Assembly (NCBI GenBank): GCA_026418215.1
Contig: JAOABT010000435.1
Location: 1 to 7,217 of the forward strand
Direction of reading: 5' to 3'
Length of the DNA stretch: 7,217 bases
Source of the DNA: Clostridia bacterium
GTDB taxonomy: Bacteria; Bacillota; Clostridia; DSM-8532
A model generated the notes under the pieces. That model was not told the origin of the DNA and did not search any database. It saw only the letters and a program-made list of their open reading frames with translations. Position 1 is the first letter of the stretch, and every line of letters starts with the position of its first letter. The translations under genes were made by a program, and so were the position numbers. Positions 1-5,234 of the stretch are shown piece by piece.

Positions 1-561
1 ATTACCGTTGATTTGTCCAAGAACCAAACCGCGGAACAGAGGGCCCAGGAAAAGGAAAAGGTTGTAGAAGCGGCCGAAGACATGGTTGTCGACGCCAGAC
101 AGCAAATAGAAAATAAGAAATTTGATGAAGCCAGGGATGAAATACGAGCCACCATCAAGGAAAAGGGTTTATCAGATAAGGTTCAGGTCACCGAGGAAAA
201 GGATTACCTTTTGGTAACTTTGGAATCGGAGGTTTTCTTTGATTCGGGCAGTGCGGATATTAGACCCGATAGCATGAAGCTCTTGTCATCACTTGCTGAA
301 ATCCTTAAAAGCATCGACAAGGAGATCCTTATTTCGGGTCACACCGATAATGTCCCCATAAACAGTACGGAATTCAAATCTAATTGGGAGCTTTCCACGG
401 CACGTGCAACAAATGTGGTTGGGTATTTCATTGAAACGGCCAAGATGGACCCCACAACCTTTACCGCAACTGGAAACGGTGAATACCGGCCCATAGCCGA
501 TAATGCCACGGCTGAAGGCCGGCAGAAGAACAGGCGCATTGAGATAAAGATTTTGAAGTAG
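1..561 (+). CDS. motB: Flagellar motor protein MotB, C-terminal part (5' end outside window)
   Basis: MotB is the stator subunit that anchors the proton- or sodium-driven MotAB complex to peptidoglycan so that it can turn the flagellar rotor. The reading frame is open from base 1, so the gene is cut by the window edge; the 186 visible residues lack the N-terminal membrane helix with its ion-binding aspartate. Residues about 10-60 are a charged helical linker. Residues about 70-186 are an OmpA-like peptidoglycan-binding domain with FDSGSA (80-85), GHTDN (113-117), SNWELS followed by an ARA segment (127-136), and a C-terminal NRRIEI (177-182). SNWELS-ARA after GHTDN is typical of MotB rather than of outer-membrane OmpA proteins. 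An internal TTG at 13 is in frame but has no ribosome binding site in view, so it is not taken as the start. A motA gene would be expected upstream but cannot be seen. A generic OmpA/MotB-domain protein is the main alternative. Confidence 0.9.
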   Translation: MTVDLSKNQTAEQRAQEKEKVVEAAEDMVVDARQQIENKKFDEARDEIRATIKEKGLSDKVQVTEEKDYLLVTLESEVFFDSGSADIRPDSMKLLSSLAEILKSIDKEILISGHTDNVPINSTEFKSNWELSTARATNVVGYFIETAKMDPTTFTATGNGEYRPIADNATAEGRQKNRRIEIKILK

Positions 562-579
562 CGGGAAATATCATATAAT
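551..579 (+). promoter_or_regulatory. Possible sigma-A promoter upstream of the small ORF at 648
   Basis: A perfect TATAAT lies at 574-579, just after the motB stop codon. A poor -35 candidate, TTTTGA at 551-556, gives a 17-nt spacer. Transcription would start near 586 and place the hairpin at 588-616 at the extreme 5' end of the RNA. The -10 is good and the -35 weak, so this is tentative. Confidence 0.35.
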
Positions 580-587
580 GGCTTCAG

Positions 588-616
588 AGTCCTATGCCTT
601 CTAAAGGTATAGGATT
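588..616 (+). repeat. Strong imperfect inverted repeat (13-bp stem, 3-nt loop)
   Basis: Bases 588-600 pair with 604-616 through 11 Watson-Crick pairs and two G-U pairs around the loop CTA. No T-run follows on either strand, so this is not a standard rho-independent terminator. It sits between motB and the small ORF. It could be a motB 3' end or stabilising hairpin, or the 5' hairpin of a transcript starting near 586. A second perfect 8-bp stem, 602-609 with 616-623, uses the same bases and would exclude it. Confidence 0.6.
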
Positions 617-647
617 ACCTTTATCAATGCCTTGGTGGGAGGTCTTT

Positions 648-818
648 ATGGAAACAGTAGTCACTGAAATTGCCAGAACACGCATGGAAAAAGATGTGAA
701 CGATGCCTTGGGTAGTTTGGGCCTGTTTGTTACCGCCATACGCTTTGACGAAAGTAAAGGCCTCTCTGTCATTATTGAGCTCTCTGGGAACGAAGGAGTG
801 CTCATTTGCGCGTCATAA
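648..818 (+). CDS. Small hypothetical protein, 56 residues
   Basis: I do not recognise this protein. The ATG at 648 is chosen because GGTGGGAGG (634-642) lies 5 nt before it. The same frame extends to an upstream ATG at 594, but that lies inside a strong hairpin and has no ribosome binding site, so the 18 extra residues are probably not translated. The product starts METVVTEIARTRMEKDV, is likely helical for about 20 residues, and continues into an alternating hydrophobic stretch (FVTAIRF, LSVIIEL) that suggests two beta strands. It has no signal peptide and no membrane helix. A cysteine lies three residues from the C-terminus. It stands alone between motB and a bidirectional terminator. The good Shine-Dalgarno sequence and following terminator support a real gene, but the short length means chance cannot be excluded. 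Confidence 0.55.
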   Translation: METVVTEIARTRMEKDVNDALGSLGLFVTAIRFDESKGLSVIIELSGNEGVLICAS

Positions 819-819
819 A

Positions 820-854
820 AAAACTTAGCTGTCTCAAAAGAGACAGCCAGTTTT
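820..854. terminator. Bidirectional rho-independent terminator
   Basis: GCTGTCTC (828-835) and GAGACAGC (840-847) form a perfect 8-bp stem with an AAAA loop. It is extended by AAAACT (820-825) pairing with AGTTTT (849-854) across a small internal loop. On the minus strand the stem is followed by a run of seven T, ending the DUF378 gene. On the plus strand a shorter TTTT follows, ending the 56-residue ORF. The two genes converge on it. Confidence 0.85.
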
Positions 855-873
855 ATGGATAGGTCTTTTCCTG

Positions 874-1080
874 TTAGTCAACAACCGGCACATCTCTGAA
901 AAGAAGGCTGATGCAGTAAAGGCCAGCGACTCCGACTAATGAATATACAATTCTGGAGCCCAGCGTTGCAATACCAAATATGCCTGCTACCAGGTCATAC
1001 TGGAAAAGGCCTACCAGCAGCCAGTTAAGAGCGCCTATGATAACAAGTAATAGTGCGATCCTGTCAATCGGTGTTCTCAT
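874..1080 (-). CDS. DUF378 family small membrane protein (YuzA-like)
   Basis: This is a 68-residue integral membrane protein of unknown function. It matches the DUF378 pattern as I know it: a short polar N-terminus, a first hydrophobic helix at about 7-28 containing IGALNWLLVGLF, a short loop with FGIATLGSRIVY, and a second helix at about 42-62 (VYSLVGVAGLYCISLLF). The ALNWLLVGLF and SRIVYSLVGVAGLY segments are characteristic. The ATG start is supported by AAAGGAGT on the minus strand (plus coordinates 1088-1095), 7 nt upstream. It is transcribed towards the small ORF at 648 and away from the YdbC-like gene. The family has no established biochemical role. B. subtilis YuzA is the homologue I have in mind. 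The family call is fairly firm; any function would be guesswork. Confidence 0.85.
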   Translation of the reverse strand: MRTPIDRIALLLVIIGALNWLLVGLFQYDLVAGIFGIATLGSRIVYSLVGVAGLYCISLLFRDVPVVD

Positions 1081-1164
1081 ATTCCTGACTCCTTTGCATT
1101 ATATTAAAGACGAAAATAATCCGCCTTCATGACTTTATTATGGACGTTTTTATAAAATTAATTC

Positions 1165-1179
1165 TTCAATCATATTGAA
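1165..1179. promoter_or_regulatory. Inverted repeat TTCAAT-CAT-ATTGAA, possible operator
   Basis: TTCAAT (1165-1170) and ATTGAA (1174-1179) form a 6-bp dyad with a 3-nt spacer. It overlaps the potential -35 TTGAAA (1175-1180) of the YdbC-like gene, in the gap between divergent genes. It could be a repressor site, or chance in AT-rich DNA. Confidence 0.25.
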
Positions 1180-1205
1180 ATGCATGAATATTTGTGTGAT
1201 ATAAT
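1175..1205 (+). promoter_or_regulatory. Extended -10 promoter of the YdbC/PC4-like gene
   Basis: TGATATAAT at 1197-1205 is a perfect TATAAT preceded by the TGn extended -10 element. TTGAAA at 1175-1180 could act as a -35, but its spacer is 19 nt, longer than ideal; extended -10 promoters tolerate a poor -35. Transcription would begin near 1212, giving a leader of about 40 nt. Confidence 0.65.
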
Positions 1206-1253
1206 AATAAAGCTTTAAAAAGAAGATAGAAAATTTTAACGGAGGCAAAAGCA

Positions 1254-1478
1254 ATGGCAGATTTTTGGGATTCCGAGGAGCTTCTCGGCAAGTTTGTAAA
1301 AAACAGCCGCGAAGAAATTCATATTAAGAAAGTGACAAAGGGAACTCGCGTCTATGTCGATATCAGAACTTTCTGGTTTGACAGCAACAGCGACGAATTC
1401 CGTCCCAGTCAGAAGGGCGTTGCCATTCCTATGGAGTTCGTCGGCGAGCTAAAATCCGTTTTGGAAACCATTGAATAA
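1254..1478 (+). CDS. YdbC/PC4-like transcriptional coactivator p15 family protein
   Basis: This 74-residue cytoplasmic protein is almost entirely one PC4-type (transcriptional coactivator p15) domain. Members fold as a curved beta sheet plus a C-terminal helix, dimerise, and bind single-stranded DNA; bacterial YdbC-type members are small stand-alone versions. Visible hallmarks are a basic strand pair around IHIKKVTKGTRVYVDIRTFW (22-41), an acidic loop (DSNSDE), the K-G-V-A-I-P turn after FRPSQ (50-58), and a final helix EFVGELKSVLETIE (61-74), matching the family's usual order. The ATG is preceded by ACGGAGGC (GGAGG at 1241-1245) with an 8-nt spacer. The gene is monocistronic, with its own extended -10 promoter and a strong hairpin after the stop. 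A role in DNA replication, repair or transcription is a family-level inference. Nothing here shows its target. Confidence 0.85.
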   Translation: MADFWDSEELLGKFVKNSREEIHIKKVTKGTRVYVDIRTFWFDSNSDEFRPSQKGVAIPMEFVGELKSVLETIE

Positions 1479-1494
1479 AGGATAAAAACTTCAA

Positions 1495-1527
1495 CCGCAC
1501 CCGTAAAGCTTGCGCTTACGGGTGCGG
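1495..1527 (+). terminator. GC-rich 12-bp hairpin after the YdbC-like gene
   Basis: CCGCACCCGTAA (1495-1506) pairs perfectly with TTACGGGTGCGG (1516-1527), and two further G-C pairs close the loop after a bulged A. It begins 16 nt after the stop codon and is very stable. No T-run follows (CATATTAG), so it may end or stabilise the upstream mRNA rather than act as a classical intrinsic terminator. Its right arm can also pair with a repeat at 1538-1543. Confidence 0.6.
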
Positions 1528-1578
1528 CATATTAGAACCGCACTTATGTATTTGCCGGCCGGCGAAAAGGTGGTGCGG
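1522..1578 (+). promoter_or_regulatory. Candidate switching leader upstream of the DUF6873 gene
   Basis: GTGCGG (1522-1527), CCGCAC (1538-1543) and GTGCGG (1573-1578) are mutually complementary, as is the upstream arm at 1495-1500. The middle copy can therefore pair with either flanking copy. A perfect 10-bp palindrome, GCCGGCCGGC (1554-1563), sits between them. The last copy overlaps the Shine-Dalgarno AAAAGGTGGT (1565-1574) of a possible mini-ORF. The arrangement resembles attenuator or translational-switch leaders, but no function is shown. Confidence 0.35.
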
Positions 1579-1614
1579 ATGTTATACAATATGCTTGCAA
1601 TTTCAGGGATGTGA
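1579..1614 (+). CDS. Possible leader peptide (11 codons)
   Basis: ATG at 1579 opens a mini-ORF encoding MLYNMLAISGM, ending with TGA at 1612-1614. It is preceded by AAAAGGTGGT (1565-1574) at a 4-nt spacing. It ends 4 nt before the TTG start (1619) of the DUF6873 gene and contains that gene's ribosome binding site within its last codons, so translation of the two would be coupled. The peptide has no run of one amino acid that would suggest a specific attenuation signal. It is very short and may be chance. Confidence 0.25.
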   Translation: MLYNMLAISGM

Positions 1615-1618
1615 TTTC

Positions 1619-2377
1619 TTGATCAAAGCCCTACCCATGCCTTATGTGCCACAGGGAGCCGTTACTACCGCGCTCCTTGCAGAAAACAGTCCGGCTGCTA
1701 TAAGGAATATTCTTCTAAATCGCAACATTGAAATTATAGAGATTAACACCCATCAAAAACTGCCTTCACCATTGTCAAAGCATGCGGATATGCAGCTTGT
1801 CAATGTCAGTGAAGGTGTTTTAGTCTATGCCCCCGGTGTCGGCAAAGGGGTCCTACATACATTAAAAAGCCTGGGCTTTACCCTTATTGAGGGACAAAAG
1901 CATGTGGGCCCTTCGTATCCCGATGATGTGGCCTATAATTGCGCTATTGTAGGCCGACGGGCCTTTTTGAAAGCCAAAGCAGCAGATCCGGTATTGTTAG
2001 ATAGTCTTAAGAGCATGCGGCTTGACATTCTAGATGTCTCGCAGGGCTACGCCAAGTGCTCTCTCTGCATTGTCTCACAGGAGGCCGTTATAACGGCTGA
2101 CAAAGGCATTCATCAGAAAGCAAGGGAAACGGGTCTAGATTCTCTTCTTATTCCACCGCAGAAAAGCATCGGGCTGCCGGGCTATGATTATGGCTTCATA
2201 GGCGGCACCACCGGTCTTCTCTCCGCCGATGAACTTGGCTTTTTCGGCAATTTCAAGACGCTCGAAAGCGCTGATGTTATTTCTTGTTTTTTAAAGAAGC
2301 ATGGTGTAAAGCCTGTGTCGCTTTCCCTTGAAAATCTTGTCGATCTTGGCGGCTTAATTCCTTTATGTTCCGTATAA
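1619..2377 (+). CDS. DUF6873 family protein (pentein/GME-fold type), function unknown
   Basis: This 252-residue cytoplasmic protein resembles the clostridial DUF6873 family, described as having the GME (guanidino-group-modifying enzyme, pentein) fold. This is from memory of the family, not a search. Notable segments are HAD (55-57), PDDVAYNC (101-108), SQGYAKCSLC with two cysteines (141-150), ADKGIH (160-165), a glycine-rich GYDYGFIGGTTG (188-199) and DLGGLIPL near the end (242-249). Repeated strand-like blocks of the type 'AVITADKGI' and a polar H/D/C set fit a pentein barrel, but I cannot assign catalytic residues. TTG at 1619 is preferred because GGGATGTGA (1606-1614) lies 4 nt upstream, mirroring the GGATGTGA used by the next gene. 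An in-frame TTG at 1595 would add eight residues but has a poor site, and ATG at 1637 would remove six. The gene lies 46 nt before ytxC, so a shared sporulation-related role is plausible but inferred. Confidence 0.7.
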   Translation: MIKALPMPYVPQGAVTTALLAENSPAAIRNILLNRNIEIIEINTHQKLPSPLSKHADMQLVNVSEGVLVYAPGVGKGVLHTLKSLGFTLIEGQKHVGPSYPDDVAYNCAIVGRRAFLKAKAADPVLLDSLKSMRLDILDVSQGYAKCSLCIVSQEAVITADKGIHQKARETGLDSLLIPPQKSIGLPGYDYGFIGGTTGLLSADELGFFGNFKTLESADVISCFLKKHGVKPVSLSLENLVDLGGLIPLCSV

Positions 2378-2423
2378 CGGACAATACGCTTGACATATAC
2401 TACACCTGAAAGGATGTGAGAAG

Positions 2424-3266
2424 ATGCCGTCCTTCAGGGTAGACCACGTGAAAGACATTAAAGGATTGGCCGGTTATCTTGAAAAAAGATTTGAGAGTCA
2501 TGCCAGAAGCCCTTTCAGGATCAGAATCAGTCAGGAGGAGGAATGCCTGACGGTATTGATGGATGGCTGCATCCGTAAAAACGGTAGAAAATATCTGTCG
2601 GTTTTGAACAACCTTTCAGATATGCTTGCAGAATATATTCTTAAGTCTTACGAGAAAAACATACTGGAAAAAATCATAACGCGTTTTTGTGTGGGCTTAC
2701 CCAAGTCGGATCGGGACGAAATCTACCGGATTGCCTGTTCGAGGCTCTACACGCAAGCAGAAGGAAACCTGGGCAACCTTATTGAAACCAGGAGGAAGCT
2801 CATTTCGTCCAAAATCGCGGAATATCTTAGGGATACCGAGAATCTCACACTTGAGGGCTTTGTCACCTTCAGGCTGGGTGAATATGTCAGCAGGCTTGAA
2901 ACGGAAATCGAGCGATCCATACGCCAGTATTATATTGAACGGCAATATGAGGAATATATCAGCCTTCTTTCGGCCTTTGTCAGAATGCAGGTGCCGCGCG
3001 TTCCCGAGCTTCATGTCTTTGTTTTAAAGGATGGCCGCTACAAGGTAGAAGGCACAGGCCCCTTTGATATTCCTGAAGACGTGACCGAGGGCTTTGGCAT
3101 CAAGAAGGGTGATCCTGTTATTGATGATGATGATTTCATGATCGGTTTTCTTCTGACATGCGCTCCCGTCCGCATTTTTATCCATAATGCGACATCCTTT
3201 AAAAACAAGGAGCTCTTAAACACAATCCGCATTGTCTTTCAGGAGTGCGTTCTATTAAACGAATGA
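2424..3266 (+). CDS. ytxC: YtxC-family sporulation protein
   Basis: This 280-residue protein matches the YtxC family, present in endospore formers and annotated as a putative sporulation protein of unknown mechanism. The diagnostic central region runs about 140-200: NLTLEGFVTFRLGEY (140-154), an amphipathic helix ending in ERQYEEYISLLSAFVRMQ (172-189), then the strand PELHVFV (194-200). The N-terminal 90 residues are mixed alpha/beta and the helical middle is rich in charged residues. There is no signal peptide or membrane helix, so it acts in the cytoplasm. Its length is close to what I recall for B. subtilis YtxC. The ATG is supported by AAAGGATGTGA (2409-2419), 4 nt upstream. It probably shares a transcript with the DUF6873 gene. 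TTGACA at 2390-2395 has no matching -10, so I do not call a separate promoter. No clear terminator follows, and some readthrough into the regulator gene is possible. Confidence 0.85.
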   Translation: MPSFRVDHVKDIKGLAGYLEKRFESHARSPFRIRISQEEECLTVLMDGCIRKNGRKYLSVLNNLSDMLAEYILKSYEKNILEKIITRFCVGLPKSDRDEIYRIACSRLYTQAEGNLGNLIETRRKLISSKIAEYLRDTENLTLEGFVTFRLGEYVSRLETEIERSIRQYYIERQYEEYISLLSAFVRMQVPRVPELHVFVLKDGRYKVEGTGPFDIPEDVTEGFGIKKGDPVIDDDDFMIGFLLTCAPVRIFIHNATSFKNKELLNTIRIVFQECVLLNE

Positions 3267-3308
3267 GTCATACAATACCTGTCAAATAGGGTCAACCACA
3301 TAAAAAAG

Positions 3309-3337
3309 TTGTATCATCTGATAGAATTGTGTATAAT
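3309..3337 (+). promoter_or_regulatory. Sigma-A type promoter of the regulator-ftsEX cluster, with internal dyad
   Basis: TTGTAT (3309-3314) and a perfect TATAAT (3332-3337) are separated by exactly 17 nt. The predicted start is near 3344, about 93 nt before the regulator's TTG codon. The dyad TATCA-TC-TGATA (3312-3323) begins in the -35 and fills half the spacer, a natural place for a repressor to bind, possibly the regulator itself. Downstream lie two near-identical 10-mers, GGTTCTTTTA (3387-3396) and GGTTCCTTTA (3412-3421), the second abutting the ribosome binding site. Confidence 0.6.
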
Positions 3338-3436
3338 GGTACCAAAGTATCTGGGATTTTGCAGCTTTTTTTATGTATCACTATAAGGTTCTTTTAGGCT
3401 TTAAGCCGTAGGGTTCCTTTATTGGAGGTTGTTTGC

Positions 3437-4516
3437 TTGGCATTTAAGGTGTTTCAATCCGTAGTCACAAGAATTCGTGACACCATCGGTAACGATTTTG
3501 GTATTACCGACGGAACCGGAGCAGTCATAGCCAGTACCATTGAAGAAGAAATCGGAATGATCCATGATCAGTGCTCGGACTTTTTAACATCCAATGCGAT
3601 GTATATTGAAAAGCCAAGCCTTGTCATGAAGAAGATAGAGATTAATGGCCGGCTTGATTTTGTCCTCTACCTTGTCAGCGACCACCCCGAAAGAAAAAAG
3701 CATGCAGAGCTCATCGCCATCAGCCTTGAAAACGCCAAGCTTTATTATGATGAAAAATATGACAGAAGCAACTTCATGAAGAATGTGCTTCTGGGTAACA
3801 TCCTGCCTGGCGATATCACCATCAGGGCTAAAGAACTCAGGGTAAAAAGTGAATCAAGAAGAATTGTTTACCTGGTCCGCACAGAAAAGACCAGGGAATT
3901 GTATGCCTATAATATCATTCAGAGTCTTTTCCCCAACAACAACAAGGACTATATCATCCTTCTGGATGATCAGAATACTGTTCTCGTCAAGGAACTCAAG
4001 GACCGTGAGGATAGTGAAGAGGTCCATAAGAAAGCCCGTATTATTATCGACACCCTAAACAGCGAGCTCATGATCAAGGCCAGCATCGGTATTGGAACCG
4101 AGGCAGAAAGCCTGCGTGATGTGGCGCGTTCTTATAAGGATGCCCAAACAGCCTTAAAAATCGGGCAGATTTTTGAGTCTGAAAAGAACATCGTTGACTA
4201 CAATCATCTGGGGATTGGCCGTCTTATCTATCAATTACCGACAACATTATGCCGCCTGTTCCTGAACGAGGTCTTCAAGGAGGGCGTCTTTGAAACCATA
4301 GATTCTGAAACCATGATGACCATACAAAAATTCTTCGAGAACAACCTGAATGTGAGCGAAACATCCCGTCAGCTTTTCATACACCGTAATACTTTGGTGT
4401 ACCGTCTTGACAAGATACAGAAAATAACAGGGATGGACTTACGGAAATTTGATGATGCCATCTATTTCAAGGTTGCCATGATGGTTAAGCGCTACCTTGA
4501 CGAGGTATCCAAATAG
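3437..4516 (+). CDS. CdaR/PucR-family transcriptional regulator
   Basis: This 359-residue cytoplasmic DNA-binding protein has the CdaR/PucR layout. An N-terminal sensor (about 10-105) contains ITDGTGAVIAST (23-34) followed by EEEIGMIH, resembling the sugar-diacid recognition domain of CdaR. A middle GGDEF-like domain (about 135-260) has strand RRIVYLV and ASIGIG (215-220). The C-terminal PucR-type helix-turn-helix (about 290-355) carries NLNVSETSRQLFIHRNTLVYR and KITGMDL, the family's most conserved part. The middle domain lacks a GGDEF motif, so no cyclase activity is expected. TTG at 3437 is chosen because GGAGG (3424-3428) is 8 nt upstream; an in-frame TTG at 3422 overlaps that site. It lies 31 nt before ftsE on the same strand and is probably co-transcribed with it. 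From memory, this type of regulator commonly precedes ftsEX in Clostridia. Its ligand is unknown, and sugar diacid sensing should not be assumed. Confidence 0.85.
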   Translation: MAFKVFQSVVTRIRDTIGNDFGITDGTGAVIASTIEEEIGMIHDQCSDFLTSNAMYIEKPSLVMKKIEINGRLDFVLYLVSDHPERKKHAELIAISLENAKLYYDEKYDRSNFMKNVLLGNILPGDITIRAKELRVKSESRRIVYLVRTEKTRELYAYNIIQSLFPNNNKDYIILLDDQNTVLVKELKDREDSEEVHKKARIIIDTLNSELMIKASIGIGTEAESLRDVARSYKDAQTALKIGQIFESEKNIVDYNHLGIGRLIYQLPTTLCRLFLNEVFKEGVFETIDSETMMTIQKFFENNLNVSETSRQLFIHRNTLVYRLDKIQKITGMDLRKFDDAIYFKVAMMVKRYLDEVSK

Positions 4517-4547
4517 CCTTTCTTCCCTGGAACTTACGGGGGATCAA

Positions 4548-5234
4548 ATGATAAGGTTTGTAGACACCACCAAGATATACTCCAATGGAGTTGTCGGGCT
4601 TAAAAGTCTTACCGTCAGAATAGAAAAAGGCGAATTCGCCTTTGTAATCGGGGCCAGCGGCTCCGGTAAATCCACATTTCTAAAGCTTATCATGCACGAA
4701 GAGGTACCTACCGAGGGAGAGGTTTATGTGAATGGCTACAGCGTTCACAACATGCCCCGGTCCGAGATACCTTATTTACGGCGCAGTTTAGGCGTTGTAT
4801 TTCAGGACTTCAGGCTTTTACCCAACAAAACAGCCTACGATAATGTCGCTTTTGCCATGCAGATTGTTGAGGCAAGCCCAAGAGAGATCCGCAGGCAGGT
4901 TCCGCTTGCCCTTGGGCTGGTCGGCCTGAGCAAAAAAGCAAAAGCGTTCCCGAATCAGCTTTCTGGCGGCGAGCAGCAGCGTATCGTTCTTGCACGGGCG
5001 CTTGTCAATAACCCTGCCGTTTTGATTGCGGACGAGCCGACGGGAAATCTCGACCCCAAGACCTCATGGGAAATCATGAGCCTTCTTGAGGAAATCAACC
5101 AGCGTGGCACAACGGTTCTGGTGGCTACCCATGAAAAGAATATTGTGGACACCATGAAAAAACGTGTTATCGCCCTTGAGCACGGAGAGCTAAAAAGCGA
5201 CGAGCAGAAAGGTTTGTACGTTCATGAAAATTAG
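4548..5234 (+). CDS. ftsE: Cell division ATP-binding protein FtsE
   Basis: FtsE is the cytoplasmic ATPase of the FtsEX complex, which couples ATP hydrolysis to activation of peptidoglycan hydrolases at division or elongation sites, and in B. subtilis also influences sporulation entry. The 228-residue length is typical. All ABC motifs are intact: Walker A GASGSGKST (35-43), Q-loop Q86 in VVFQDFRLLPNKTAYDNV, signature LSGGEQQR (138-145), Walker B VLIADEP (158-164) with catalytic E163, D-loop GNLD (166-169) and H-loop H195. The FQDFRLLP-T-YDNVAFA segment distinguishes FtsE from other small ABC ATPases such as LolD. ATG at 4548 is chosen over the in-frame ATG-like upstream extension to 4497, which overlaps the regulator gene; GGGGGAT (4538-4544) is the ribosome binding site. 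It overlaps ftsX by 11 nt, indicating coupled translation. Confidence 0.97.
   Translation: MIRFVDTTKIYSNGVVGLKSLTVRIEKGEFAFVIGASGSGKSTFLKLIMHEEVPTEGEVYVNGYSVHNMPRSEIPYLRRSLGVVFQDFRLLPNKTAYDNVAFAMQIVEASPREIRRQVPLALGLVGLSKKAKAFPNQLSGGEQQRIVLARALVNNPAVLIADEPTGNLDPKTSWEIMSLLEEINQRGTTVLVATHEKNIVDTMKKRVIALEHGELKSDEQKGLYVHEN

Noticed and set aside
594..647. N-terminal extension of the small ORF to the ATG at 594
   Set aside because: That ATG lies inside a 13-bp hairpin and lacks a ribosome binding site, whereas ATG 648 has GGTGGGAGG at 5 nt.
1098..1103. TATAAT on the minus strand as a promoter for the DUF378 gene
   Set aside because: A start about 7 nt downstream would fall within the gene's own ribosome binding site, and no -35 lies at the right distance.
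2369..2381. TCCGT-ATA-ACGGA hairpin at the DUF6873 stop codon as a terminator
   Set aside because: The stem is only 5 bp and no T-run follows; the next gene is close and likely co-transcribed.
2390..2395. TTGACA upstream of ytxC as a promoter
   Set aside because: No -10 hexamer occurs at 16-18 nt; the sequence there is the ribosome binding site region.
2689..3027. Overlapping open frames of about 105-112 codons on both strands inside ytxC
   Set aside because: They lie fully within a well-supported gene, lack good ribosome binding sites and have no recognisable domains.
3345..3372. Weak stem plus T7 run as a terminator or attenuator before the regulator
   Set aside because: The T-run is real, but the stem would be only 4 + 3 bp with a 3-nt bulge, too weak to call.
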